From assembly GCF_002135235.1 (NCBI RefSeq), contig NZ_NEGB01000009.1:1-64000 (forward strand): a DNA stretch of 64,000 nt, read 5' to 3'. A program made the translations under genes and the position numbers. Position 1 is the first letter of the stretch; every line of letters starts with the position of its first letter. Origin of the DNA: Acinetobacter silvestris (GTDB taxonomy: Bacteria > Pseudomonadota > Gammaproteobacteria > Pseudomonadales > Moraxellaceae). A model generated the notes under the pieces. It ran no database searches and was not told the DNA's origin. It saw only the letters and a list, made by a program, of their open reading frames with translations. Shown here piece by piece: positions 55,757-64,000 of this stretch.

Positions 55757-55869
55757 TTAGTCTTACAGCTCAATGCCTAAAAAGTAACTAAATAGTGTTT
55801 AAAGCGATACGGCTTGGGCTTTACGATATATTTGCTGAATATCCATTTCGTAAGACTACGTAAGACTAA
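55757..55869 (+). repeat. Array module H
   Basis: Left word TTAGTCTTAC (55757-55766) is the exact complement of GTAAGACTAA (55860-55869). Copies CGTAAGACTA at 55849 and 55859 are identical. Confidence 0.75.
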
Positions 55870-56281
55870 ATTTAAGATTTAAAGATACCAACCAATACAG
55901 CGTAAATTTAGCTTTAGCAATGTTAGGTTTTGTGAGGTTTTTATCTCATTCATAGGATTGTTCTAGAAAATGAATACCCCTCCATTCAGCATGTTAATTG
56001 TTGGATTTTGATGGGTTCTGAAAGTCAGATTCTAATCATAATTATTTGCTTTACAGCTTTGAGCAACAAAAATAGCAGAAACCTTTATACATGGTTGATA
56101 CAGACTGAAATCAACTATTCAATCCTATAGCAAAACCTTATTTTTCAGGGCTTTAAAAGCTAATTTTTTGCTAAGTAGTTCAAAATCAGGTTAAAACTCG
56201 GATAGACATTTATAAATGATATTACTGAATGAGCCCTAAATAATAAGTTTAAGCGACAAAGCTAATCGTAAGTACGCATAA
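55870..56281. other. Non-coding stretch after the array
   Basis: No gene is visible. GTTAGGTTTT at 55922 and GTGAGGTTTT at 55932 repeat the 10-bp period of the array with another word. A similar pair stands alone at 56864. I found no complementary left word for either. Confidence 0.4.
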
Positions 56282-56677
56282 CTATATATTCATACGGACA
56301 TCACTATAACCTTTTGGAATCAAGGTGCCTTGTTTGATGTTACAAACTAAATCAGTCCATTTATCATCAACATCGTGACTCAAAGGTTCTGGATAATTTC
56401 CAGTGCGATTAAAATTCTCCCATTCATCTAATGGAGATTCTAAAAACTGCTCAATTGATTCAATAGCCATCTCAATTGATTCATATTCAAGTACGATATT
56501 TACCCCAGTATCTTCATTGATTTCATCATAATAAAAATATGATATTAATATTTCGGTTTTTGTTAAAAAACCAATTATTCTCATATAATTGCCAAACGAT
56601 TCTAATAAAACACGATTCACAACTACTGGCTTTGTCCTACCTACTTCAATGTAGTTAACTAGTTCATTTATATTCAT
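56282..56677 (-). CDS. Hypothetical protein, island orphan
   Basis: A 131-residue acidic protein (MNINELVNYIEVGRTKPVVV at the start; many Glu and Asp: YYDEINEDTGVNIVLEYESI) with no membrane helix. The size, acidity and aromatic pattern recall immunity proteins of toxin systems, but I recognise no family and no toxin gene lies beside it. It is one of three intact-looking genes in the ssrA element. Confidence 0.55.
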   Translation of the reverse strand: MNINELVNYIEVGRTKPVVVNRVLLESFGNYMRIIGFLTKTEILISYFYYDEINEDTGVNIVLEYESIEMAIESIEQFLESPLDEWENFNRTGNYPEPLSHDVDDKWTDLVCNIKQGTLIPKGYSDVRMNI

Positions 56678-57273
56678 ATAAATTATTATTCCTTAAATAA
56701 CACTGGATACCTTAATTACCATCAGGTGATCTTATCTTATAATTTGGTATGATTGCTTTTGTTTATTTAACTACTACTCGATGACCGATTGATTTAAGGT
56801 TTTATAAAGCTCATAGGTTAGGTTTAAGTCTTAATAATTCTTAACAGGTACACCGTTTTAAAAGTCAGGTTTTGTCAGGTTCGAATAGCATAATGTAGTT
56901 ACATCTGAACCTCAAATTGAGGGAGCAGGTACGCATTTCAAATGGCATCCTTTCCCCTGTGAGATATAAGTGATCTTTCTCACATTTTAAATGCGGGGCA
57001 AATGGTAGCTAAATGGTGATTATGACCATAGAGGTATAGCGATTTTGATTTTGCTAAGTTCGTCAAAAAAAACGAGCATAAGAACCATAAAAAGTGGAGT
57101 TTTACCAAACAGGATACAATTCTAAATCTGATCCTGACCTATCAATATTTCGCCCTACTCAACTACCAATCTCGATTAAAATAAGCCTAGCAAACATTAA
57201 TCTGTACACTGTCATGTACACTAGACTTTTATGTATAAAATAAACAAAGAGTAAACAATAAGTTATACATTCA
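56678..57273. other. Non-coding region at the right end of the element
   Basis: No gene. It holds the doubled word GTCAGGTTTT and GTCAGGTTCG (56864, 56874), and a likely folded segment 56908-57010 with GTGAGA/TCTCAC and GCATTT/AAATGC complementary pairs. Otherwise AT-rich. Confidence 0.4.
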
Positions 57274-57296
57274 GTTCAATTGCCGCCATCCCAAAT
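57274..57296 (+). other. Candidate right attachment site (copy of the ssrA 3' end)
   Basis: GTTCAATTGCCGCCATCCCA resembles the ssrA 3' end GTTCGACTCCCGCCATCTCC, with the core CCGCCATC identical and 16 of 20 bases matching. It lies 6.6 kb from ssrA, where the element should end. The match is short and imperfect. Confidence 0.5.
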
Positions 57297-57301
57297 ACTC
57301 T

Positions 57302-57332
57302 CCAAAACATGGCAGAACATGCCAAGTTTTGG
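57302..57332. repeat. Interrupted inverted repeat beside the attachment site
   Basis: CCAAAAC-A-TGGCA, loop GAACA, TGCCA-A-GTTTTGG: 12 paired bases with one internal mismatch. It may fold in RNA ahead of the terminator at 57339 or bind a recombination protein. Confidence 0.55.
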
Positions 57333-57338
57333 AACTGA

Positions 57339-57370
57339 AAGGCTTAATCCTAAAGGGGTTAAGCCTTTTT
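57339..57370 (+). terminator. Terminator, probably the original one of ssrA
   Basis: AAGGCTTAA, loop TCCTAAAGGGG, TTAAGCCTT then TTTTT. No gene precedes it on the plus strand for 6.6 kb except ssrA and element remnants, so it is probably the ssrA terminator displaced by the insertion. Confidence 0.65.
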
Positions 57371-57594
57371 TTATGCCTGAACTTAAAAGTATATAGTATT
57401 GCTTTGCTTGTATCCTTCTGTATATCCTTTGAAAAATATTGAACTCAAGGGATACAAGGTCAAATTAAAAAATCAGATATAAAATGTAGACCTTTAAAAG
57501 CCCATCACAATTATTATGTACACCATAAATTTGCATATTTGTATTAAAATAATTAAACCAATAATCTCTACAAAGACCATTTCGCCAAAACATT

Positions 57595-57627
57595 AAAAGC
57601 CTAAATTATTTAATAAGTTAGGCTTTT
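57595..57627 (-). terminator. Terminator after the efflux operon
   Basis: AAAAGCCTAA, loop, TTAGGCTTTT, 90 bp beyond the emrB-like stop on the minus strand. Confidence 0.75.
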
Positions 57628-57717
57628 AACTAAAATTATGACATTTTAAAATCAAGCACACGCTGACAAGTTATTTCAATACTTAAGCTTTCCCTAAATT
57701 AACAGCTTTCATACTCA

Positions 57718-59244
57718 TCAATGCACATGCTCAGCACCAACACTTCCTTTCGGCTTAGGGCATAACCAAATAATCAGTCCAGCAAAAATAAAAATCATCG
57801 CAAAAATTAAAAAGACATGATTCACCGACAAAGTCAGTGCTTCTTTATCAACTAAACTAGAAATCACCCCTAATGCACTTTCAGGACTTAATCCATGTTG
57901 AACCAACTGCTGCTGTGTTGACTCAGTATGCATGGTTGATACAATTTCGCTACGCGCCAATTTACTATGATCATCCCAAATCGTTACTGCAATGGATGCA
58001 CCAATCGCCCCTGCCATAGTACGGACGAAATTCATTAGACCTGCAGCTGATGCAATTTCATCAGGTCGTACTGCTCCCAAAGCAATATTGGTTAATGGGA
58101 TAAAGAAGAATGGGACTGCAAAGCCCTGAATAATTTGCGGCCATGCTAAAGACATAAAATCAGCATCTGTCGTCCAAAAGGCTCGCATTAGAGTTACGCC
58201 ACCTAAAATCATCAATCCGAAACTGGCTAAAGCCCGCGGATCATGTTTAGTTGCAAGTTTTGCAACTATAGGTGACATGGTTAAACTACCAAAACCCATG
58301 GTTGCCGTGAGATAACCCGCCCATGTCGCGGTATAACCTAAGTTATACTGTAGCCACTGTGGAATAAGCACGATACTGCCAAAGAATGCACCGAAAGCAA
58401 ACGCCAATGACATGGTCGCAATGGTAAAACCTTTATGTTTAAAGATGTGAATATTGACGACGGGATGCTTTTCGGTCATTTCCCAGATCACAAAGACCAC
58501 AAAGCCAATCACCATAATCACAGCTAAGGCGCAGATAAAACCGCTATTAAACCAATCACGCTCATGCCCTAAATCTAGCATAAGTTGTAACGCACCAATC
58601 CAAAGAATTAATAGTGCTAAGCCAATGCTATCAACTTTTAATTTTGCAATCGGGGTTTCAGCGACTTTTAATAAACGCATTGCACCAACCGCACAAAATA
58701 TTCCAACTGGAATATTAATAAAGAAAATCCAGTGCCAAGAGAGGTTGTCACTAATCGTCCCCCCAAGGATTGGCCCAAGAATCGGACCAACAACCGTGGT
58801 CATTGCCCACATCCCCATTGCCTGAGATTGTTTTTCAGGTGGAAATATTCGCATCAGCAACATTTGCGTAAGTGGCATAATTGGACCACCGAAGATCCCC
58901 TGCCCAATACGGCAAATCACTAACATTGCCAAGCTATTTGATAATCCACAGAGTACTGAAAAAACTGTAAATCCAATCAAACTCACGGTAAAGATCCGAA
59001 CAGCTCCAAAGCGCCCAGCCAGCCAGCCTGTTAAAGGTACACAAATTGCTTCCGCAACAGCATATGAGGTAATCACCCACGTGCCTTGCGAGCTAGAAAC
59101 AGCCAGACTTCCCGTAATATGGGGCACAGAAACATTGGCGATGGTCATATCAAGCACCACCATAAAATTGGCTAAAGCCAATACGAAAGCTGCGAGCAAT
59201 AATTTGCCGCCTTTCAAATCACCATACAGTGCTGTGCTATTCAT
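57718..59244 (-). CDS. emrB: EmrB/QacA-family multidrug efflux transporter (DHA2 MFS)
   Basis: A 508-residue major facilitator with 14 predicted helices. Family motifs: ANFMVVLDMTIANVSVPHIT in helix 1, GWLAGRFGAVRIFTVSLIGF (motif A), and FGGPIMPLTQMLLMRIFPPE with GPILGPILGGTISDNLSWHW (motif C). It expels drugs or toxic compounds through the partner encoded upstream, which bridges the periplasm, and an outer-membrane channel; no channel gene is adjacent. Six bases separate it from the emrA-like gene. Confidence 0.9.
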   Translation of the reverse strand: MNSTALYGDLKGGKLLLAAFVLALANFMVVLDMTIANVSVPHITGSLAVSSSQGTWVITSYAVAEAICVPLTGWLAGRFGAVRIFTVSLIGFTVFSVLCGLSNSLAMLVICRIGQGIFGGPIMPLTQMLLMRIFPPEKQSQAMGMWAMTTVVGPILGPILGGTISDNLSWHWIFFINIPVGIFCAVGAMRLLKVAETPIAKLKVDSIGLALLILWIGALQLMLDLGHERDWFNSGFICALAVIMVIGFVVFVIWEMTEKHPVVNIHIFKHKGFTIATMSLAFAFGAFFGSIVLIPQWLQYNLGYTATWAGYLTATMGFGSLTMSPIVAKLATKHDPRALASFGLMILGGVTLMRAFWTTDADFMSLAWPQIIQGFAVPFFFIPLTNIALGAVRPDEIASAAGLMNFVRTMAGAIGASIAVTIWDDHSKLARSEIVSTMHTESTQQQLVQHGLSPESALGVISSLVDKEALTLSVNHVFLIFAMIFIFAGLIIWLCPKPKGSVGAEHVH

Positions 59245-59250
59245 AAGTCA

Positions 59251-60399
59251 TTACTTCGAAGTCAAGTCAATGGTAGCATCCATAGACAAGCCTACTCGTA
59301 ATGGGTGTTCCGCCAGTTCTTTTGGATCAAGCTGAATACGAACAGGTAAACGCTGTACCACTTTAATCCAGTTCCCTGTCGCATTCTGTGCGGGAATTAA
59401 CGCAAATGCAGCGCCCGTACCGCCTGAGAAGCCAACAACAGTACCGTGGTATTCAACGCTCTTACCGTATAAGTCAGAAGTTAATGTGGCCTTTTGCCCA
59501 ACTCGAACTTTTTCCAATTGGCTTTCTTTGAAATTGGCATCAACATAAACATCTGAAACTGGAACAACACTCATGAGCATTGACCCAGGTGCGACACGTT
59601 GACCAACTTGGACACTCCGTTGGGCAACCACACCATTTAAAGGTGCACGTATTTCAGTACGCTGTAAGTCCAACTTAGCTTGATCAACTTTTGCCTGAGC
59701 AACTAATACATCTGGCGTTGATGCCTGATTTGCACCTTTAATTAATGCATCATTGGCGGCCAAATTACTTTCAGCAGCTTTACGTTTTGACTCTGCTTGC
59801 GCCAAACCTGCTTTCGCGACTTCAAGATTTGCTTTTGTTGTATTAAATGCACTTTGCGATGTAGCCAGCTCTTCTTTAGAAATTGCGCCTGATGCACCTA
59901 ATTGTATACGACGTGCCAATTCTGCCTGTGCACGTTCAACTTCAACCTGTGCTTGAGCGACTTGTGCTTTTGCACTATTAATATCATCACTACTGACTAA
60001 CACTTGAGAAGTTAAAGAATTACTATTGGCTGAACTTTGCGTATATTGACGTTGTGCTTTTGCCAATTCTGCTTGTGCTTGTGCTAAAGCGATTCTGGCA
60101 TCACGGTTATCAATGACTGCAAGTAAGTCACCCTTTTTCACTTGTTGGGTATTACTCACTTTAACTTCAGCAACCTGACCACTGACCATCGATGTAATTT
60201 CAGCAGTTTCAGCACCCACATAAGCATTGTCTGTATTCACTGAGCCACTAAAAATAAAAGCCCAAAGCGCATAAATAACCGCAGCAACAATGATCACTAA
60301 AGCAACAATCACCAACATTTTTTTACGTTTAGCTTTCATCGCCTCATCTGTATCGGCTGATTCATTTTGGGGTGCAGGGGTATTTGGGGCATCCGTCAT
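59251..60399 (-). CDS. emrA: EmrA/HlyD-family periplasmic adaptor
   Basis: A 382-residue membrane fusion protein. One membrane helix near residues 28-50 (LVIIVAAVIYALWAFIFSG), the lipoyl half-motif VNTDNAYVGAETAEITSMVS, a long Ala/Gln-rich coiled-coil hairpin (AQAQAELAKAQRQYTQSSAN) and the barrel region TEIRAPLNGVVAQRSVQVGQ. It links the EmrB-like pump to an outer-membrane channel. First gene of the pair; no regulator gene is next to it. Confidence 0.9.
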   Translation of the reverse strand: MTDAPNTPAPQNESADTDEAMKAKRKKMLVIVALVIIVAAVIYALWAFIFSGSVNTDNAYVGAETAEITSMVSGQVAEVKVSNTQQVKKGDLLAVIDNRDARIALAQAQAELAKAQRQYTQSSANSNSLTSQVLVSSDDINSAKAQVAQAQVEVERAQAELARRIQLGASGAISKEELATSQSAFNTTKANLEVAKAGLAQAESKRKAAESNLAANDALIKGANQASTPDVLVAQAKVDQAKLDLQRTEIRAPLNGVVAQRSVQVGQRVAPGSMLMSVVPVSDVYVDANFKESQLEKVRVGQKATLTSDLYGKSVEYHGTVVGFSGGTGAAFALIPAQNATGNWIKVVQRLPVRIQLDPKELAEHPLRVGLSMDATIDLTSK

Positions 60400-60642
60400 C
60401 GCATGTTCCTAGGTCTAGGTATGGACTTGGTCACATCCATCTCTACAGCACTTTTAAAAACAAAGCTTGACCCGTTGCTTCAAAATGTATGAGAGATAAG
60501 ATTGATGAGAAAGTCGATTTTCTTCAAATTTTGAAAACCAATTTTACAGTTAAAAATCATATTACGAGAATAAAAATATAACTCTAGAGTTTATTTAGAT
60601 TAAATATTTTGATAATCCTCAATATTATTCTTATTTCAAATA

Positions 60643-60684
60643 AAAAATAAGTCATCAAAATGATTATTTTGATGACTTATTTTT
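60643..60684 (-). terminator. Terminator after thioesterase gene
   Basis: A perfect 18-base stem (AAAAATAAGTCATCAAAA, loop, TTTTGATGACTTATTTTT) 28 bp beyond the thioesterase stop. Confidence 0.85.
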
Positions 60685-60711
60685 GCGTTATTTTATAAAT
60701 GTATTGATGAC

Positions 60712-61239
60712 TTAATAGGCATATGAAGCAATGGCCGTCGCAATCGCTTTACCTTCATTATTGGTCATGGTCATACGCATGGTACATCCTTTACGCCCCA
60801 TACGCAGCGTTTCTGCTTTGGCAATAAAATACTCACCCCGTCCAGGTGCAAGATAATCAACCCGCATATCTACTGTTGCCAAACGTGCCACTTTTTTCAA
60901 AGTATCGGCTAAAGTTTCAGGTTCTGAACGCTGATACAACTCGCCCATTGCCACAATGCCACCAATACTATCGAGCAGCGTTGCAGCAACGCCACCATGC
61001 AAAATTTGAAAGGCCACATTGCCAATCAAAAAGGGTTTCATTTCAATATAGCCTTCAATTTCACCGTCAACGACTCGCATTTGCATGGTGTTATGCGAAA
61101 AATAAGGCGAACCATTAAAAGCTTGGGTCAATTGATTTAAGACGACATTCAAATCGACCTTAGAACCTAAATGGATATTACCTGTCCATTTTTTTTGTGA
61201 CTCACTTTTAGGAGAATCACTTTTAGGAGAATCACTCAT
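60712..61239 (-). CDS. PaaI/YigI-type hotdog thioesterase
   Basis: A 175-residue hotdog-fold protein. The family's active-site helix is in FQILHGGVAATLLDSIGGIV, and LATVDMRVDYLAPGRGEYFI is the central strand pair. Members hydrolyse acyl-CoA thioesters. The N-terminus has a coding repeat, SDSPKSDSPKSES, made by a 15-base tandem unit (GATTCTCCTAAAAGT) present twice, and is probably disordered. Single gene, divergent from hemB. Confidence 0.82.
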   Translation of the reverse strand: MSDSPKSDSPKSESQKKWTGNIHLGSKVDLNVVLNQLTQAFNGSPYFSHNTMQMRVVDGEIEGYIEMKPFLIGNVAFQILHGGVAATLLDSIGGIVAMGELYQRSEPETLADTLKKVARLATVDMRVDYLAPGRGEYFIAKAETLRMGRKGCTMRMTMTNNEGKAIATAIASYAY

Positions 61240-61249
61240 AAAATACTAA

Positions 61250-62371
<1,122 letters not shown>

Positions 62372-62424
62372 TTGTTATTTCTGTAGAAAGCTTTACTGAC
62401 TCACCTTTAAAAATTGGATGCACG

Positions 62425-63540
62425 ATGCATATCGCCATTATTGGAGCAGGGATAAGTGGTTTATTGTCTGCTGTAGAACTTGTAGAGCAAGGTTGTAGCG
62501 TTAGTATTTTTGATCAACAACATGCTGGCAATGCTGCATCATGGGCTGGGGGAGGAATTCTCTCGCCCATGTATCCATGGCGATATCCTGATGCGGTCAA
62601 TCAATTGGCTCAATTTGGTAAAGCTTTCTATCAGGAATGGAACGAAAAACTCCTACCCCACACAGGGATTGATTTTCAAATCCATGAATCAGGAATGCTG
62701 ATTTTTGATGAAGAGGATTTTGAAATTGGCTTAAACTATAAAGACCAACATCAACACCCCATGCAACATTGTGAATATTTACAACAAGAACAACTTAAAA
62801 AAGTAAATCCACACGTTTCAGAACACTTCAAACACGCCCTTTATTTTCCACAACTGGCCAATGTTCGTAATCCGCGCTTGTTAAAATCACTTATCACCTA
62901 TCTCAAACAGCATCCACAGGTACAATTTTATGAAAATACCTGGATCGATAAATTTCAAAAAAACAGTCAACAGATTGAATTTATTCAAACACAAAGTGGA
63001 CAAAAAATTTACGCAGATCACTATGTGATTGCTACTGGTGCGTGGTCAAACCATTGGTCAGAACAACTCCATTTAAACATCCCTGTGAACCCCGTTCAGG
63101 GACAAATGCTGCTATTTAAAACCCCTGAAAATTGGTTACCAACCATGTGTATGAATAAGGTCATGTATCTTATTCCACGTTTAGATGGCCATGTGGTTTG
63201 TGGTTCAAGTATGGATAATATCGGCTTTGACCAACGACCATCCGTACAGACCCAACAAAATATTTTTAAAGCTTGTGTTAAAATGGTTCCTGAACTTGCT
63301 GATTTTCCTATTGTTAAACAATGGGCAGGTCTACGTCCAAGCTCACCTACTGGGATCCCTTATATTGGGCAAATGCCTGAACTCAACAATTTATGGGCCA
63401 ATTTTGGACATTATCGGAATGGTTTATGTATGGGACCATCATCTGCACGCTTACTGAGACAGTTCATATTAAAACAACCGACTTTGATCTCGCCTCTTGC
63501 TTACAGCACCAATCGACTTCAATCGTCAATCAGCGACTAG
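62425..63540 (+). CDS. thiO: ThiO-like glycine oxidase (FAD-dependent)
   Basis: A 371-residue flavoprotein of the D-amino acid oxidase family from ATG at 62425; an open frame extends upstream into hemB but the FAD motif MHIAIIGAGISGLLSAVELV fixes the N-terminus. SWAGGGILSPMYPWRYPDAV and the C-terminal NLWANFGHYRNGLCMGPSSA are ThiO-like. Glycine oxidase supplies dehydroglycine for the thiazole of thiamine. No other thiamine gene is adjacent, so a different amine substrate is possible. It follows hemB by 53 bp. Confidence 0.82.
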   Translation: MHIAIIGAGISGLLSAVELVEQGCSVSIFDQQHAGNAASWAGGGILSPMYPWRYPDAVNQLAQFGKAFYQEWNEKLLPHTGIDFQIHESGMLIFDEEDFEIGLNYKDQHQHPMQHCEYLQQEQLKKVNPHVSEHFKHALYFPQLANVRNPRLLKSLITYLKQHPQVQFYENTWIDKFQKNSQQIEFIQTQSGQKIYADHYVIATGAWSNHWSEQLHLNIPVNPVQGQMLLFKTPENWLPTMCMNKVMYLIPRLDGHVVCGSSMDNIGFDQRPSVQTQQNIFKACVKMVPELADFPIVKQWAGLRPSSPTGIPYIGQMPELNNLWANFGHYRNGLCMGPSSARLLRQFILKQPTLISPLAYSTNRLQSSISD

Positions 63541-63725
63541 GATTTGTTGCAAAGCATTCTTTAGATTAGGATATTTAAAATAAAACCCTTCATTCTGCAA
63601 TGCCTGAGGTTTGACATATTGCCCATTTAATACTAATTGCGGCTGCCCCCATCATGAAGCGCATTATAAAACTCGGTAAAGGCAATAAGGGTTTCCGCTT
63701 TAAAACATTTAGATAGAGCTTGTTT
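63526..63725 (-). pseudogene. C-terminal stump of a YfcH-type SDR epimerase (DUF1731)
   Basis: Reading on the minus strand gives LYLNVLKRKPLLPLPSFIMR then FMMG, a one-base shift in the run of G near 63650, then QPQLVLNGQYVKPQALQNEG, FYFKYPNLKNALQQIL and stop at 63526. This is the C-terminal DUF1731 end of TIGR01777 NAD-dependent epimerases. The Rossmann domain is absent. The stop overlaps the end of thiO. Confidence 0.65.
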
Positions 63726-63792
63726 TTACATTGCTGGCAAAGTTCAGATATAAGCGAAGATCAATACTGATGCAAATAATTTAAAATAGATT

Positions 63793-64000
63793 TTATCGAA
63801 ACATTTTATTTGCCATTCGCTGCGCTTGTTTACCATAAAACCAATAGGTAATTAAATATAAAGGAACAGCCAGAAATAGCATCATGATCAGCGCAGTCAC
63901 CAAAAATTGAGGGTTTTGCATATACATTACAAAAGTCGACCAAATTTCTGGATCATTTCTAGAAAAATAAGTCACGCCTGCAAGCATACCAATTAAGTTA
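63793..64000 (-). CDS. Membrane protein, C-terminal part (runs off window)
   Basis: The frame is open at the window edge (NLIGMLAGVTYFSRNDPEIW) and ends at 63793. A helix FLVTALIMMLFLAVPLYLIT is followed by a basic tail (YGKQAQRMANKMFR). The start and family cannot be seen. Confidence 0.5.
   Translation of the reverse strand, partial: NLIGMLAGVTYFSRNDPEIWSTFVMYMQNPQFLVTALIMMLFLAVPLYLITYWFYGKQAQRMANKMFR

Larger units (their letters stand above)
54543..55869 (+). repeat. Array of co-varying complementary-word modules, candidate RNA array
   Basis: A 1.3-kb non-coding stretch built of at least seven modules, 137-193 bp apart, all in one orientation. In each, a 9-12-base word on the left is the exact or near-exact reverse complement of a word 69-92 bases to the right. 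The right-hand word is present twice with a period of 10 bp, pattern CGTNNNNSTA then CGTNNNN. The variable bases differ between modules, but left and right keep complementarity. At least three modules (B, E and more weakly D) have a second, outer complementary pair, so the stems would be nested. This fits a series of folded RNAs with alternative 3' partners. It is neither CRISPR (no constant repeat) nor coding. Individual modules are listed separately. Confidence 0.85.

Noticed and set aside
54543-55869. CRISPR array
   Set aside because: There is no constant repeat of 25-40 bases. The short doubled words change between modules, spacing varies from 137 to 193 bp, and no cas gene is near.
54543-55869. 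Integron attC cassette array
   Set aside because: The complementary words are not attC-like (no GTTRRRY/RYYYAAC core pair), there are no cassette genes between them and no integrase of the IntI type.
61081-61105. Second dif site near TTATGCGAAAAAT
   Set aside because: Only a partial XerC-like arm is present inside the thioesterase gene; there is no matching XerD arm at the right distance.

Overview
The window is chromosomal DNA of a low-GC gammaproteobacterium, almost certainly Acinetobacter. Signature genes are a wax ester synthase/DGAT, a CntA/CntB carnitine monooxygenase, BCCT transporters, paired FadL-type proteins, a Bap-type adhesin with its OmpA-like neighbour, and ssrA, mreBCD and gatCAB loci of Acinetobacter type. 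No rRNA operon, complete tRNA gene or CRISPR array is visible.

Layout. 1-3300: the start of a giant Bap-like adhesin behind a frameshifted OmpA-family lipoprotein gene, then a decayed island scar (frameshifted AlpA-type regulator, tRNA-Arg 3'-end fragment, transporter stump). 3400-26400: catabolism of quaternary ammonium compounds. Cluster 1 (5814-13553) has a Rieske oxygenase, aldehyde dehydrogenase, rubredoxin-flavoprotein fusion, amine-oxidase-like flavoprotein and cupin, opposite a BCCT transporter. Cluster 2 (16556-25094) is the carnitine pathway: transporter, alpha/beta hydrolase, CntA, malic semialdehyde dehydrogenase, CntB, D-malate dehydrogenase and a divergent LysR regulator. Two paralogous porins flank the clusters. 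26400-33300: two FadL paralogues sharing a palindromic promoter element, thrH, cysH and the wax synthase. 33600-41500: rng, maf, mreDCB, and divergent gatCAB. 41500-50230: hypothetical genes, a YddG exporter, a PfpI protein, sbmA and glpK.

50358-57300: tmRNA followed by a decayed element integrated at the ssrA 3' end. It holds integrase, IS256, capsid and ssb fragments, an intact-looking lysozyme gene, a 28-bp dif-like XerC/XerD site and a P63C-domain gene. It also holds a 1.3-kb non-coding array, the most unusual feature of the window. The array has at least seven modules. Each has a word on the left and, 69-92 nt later, its reverse complement present as two copies 10 bp apart. The word changes from module to module while complementarity is kept, which suggests structured RNAs.

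57700-64000: emrAB-type efflux genes, a thioesterase, hemB, thiO, an epimerase stump and the end of a membrane protein gene.
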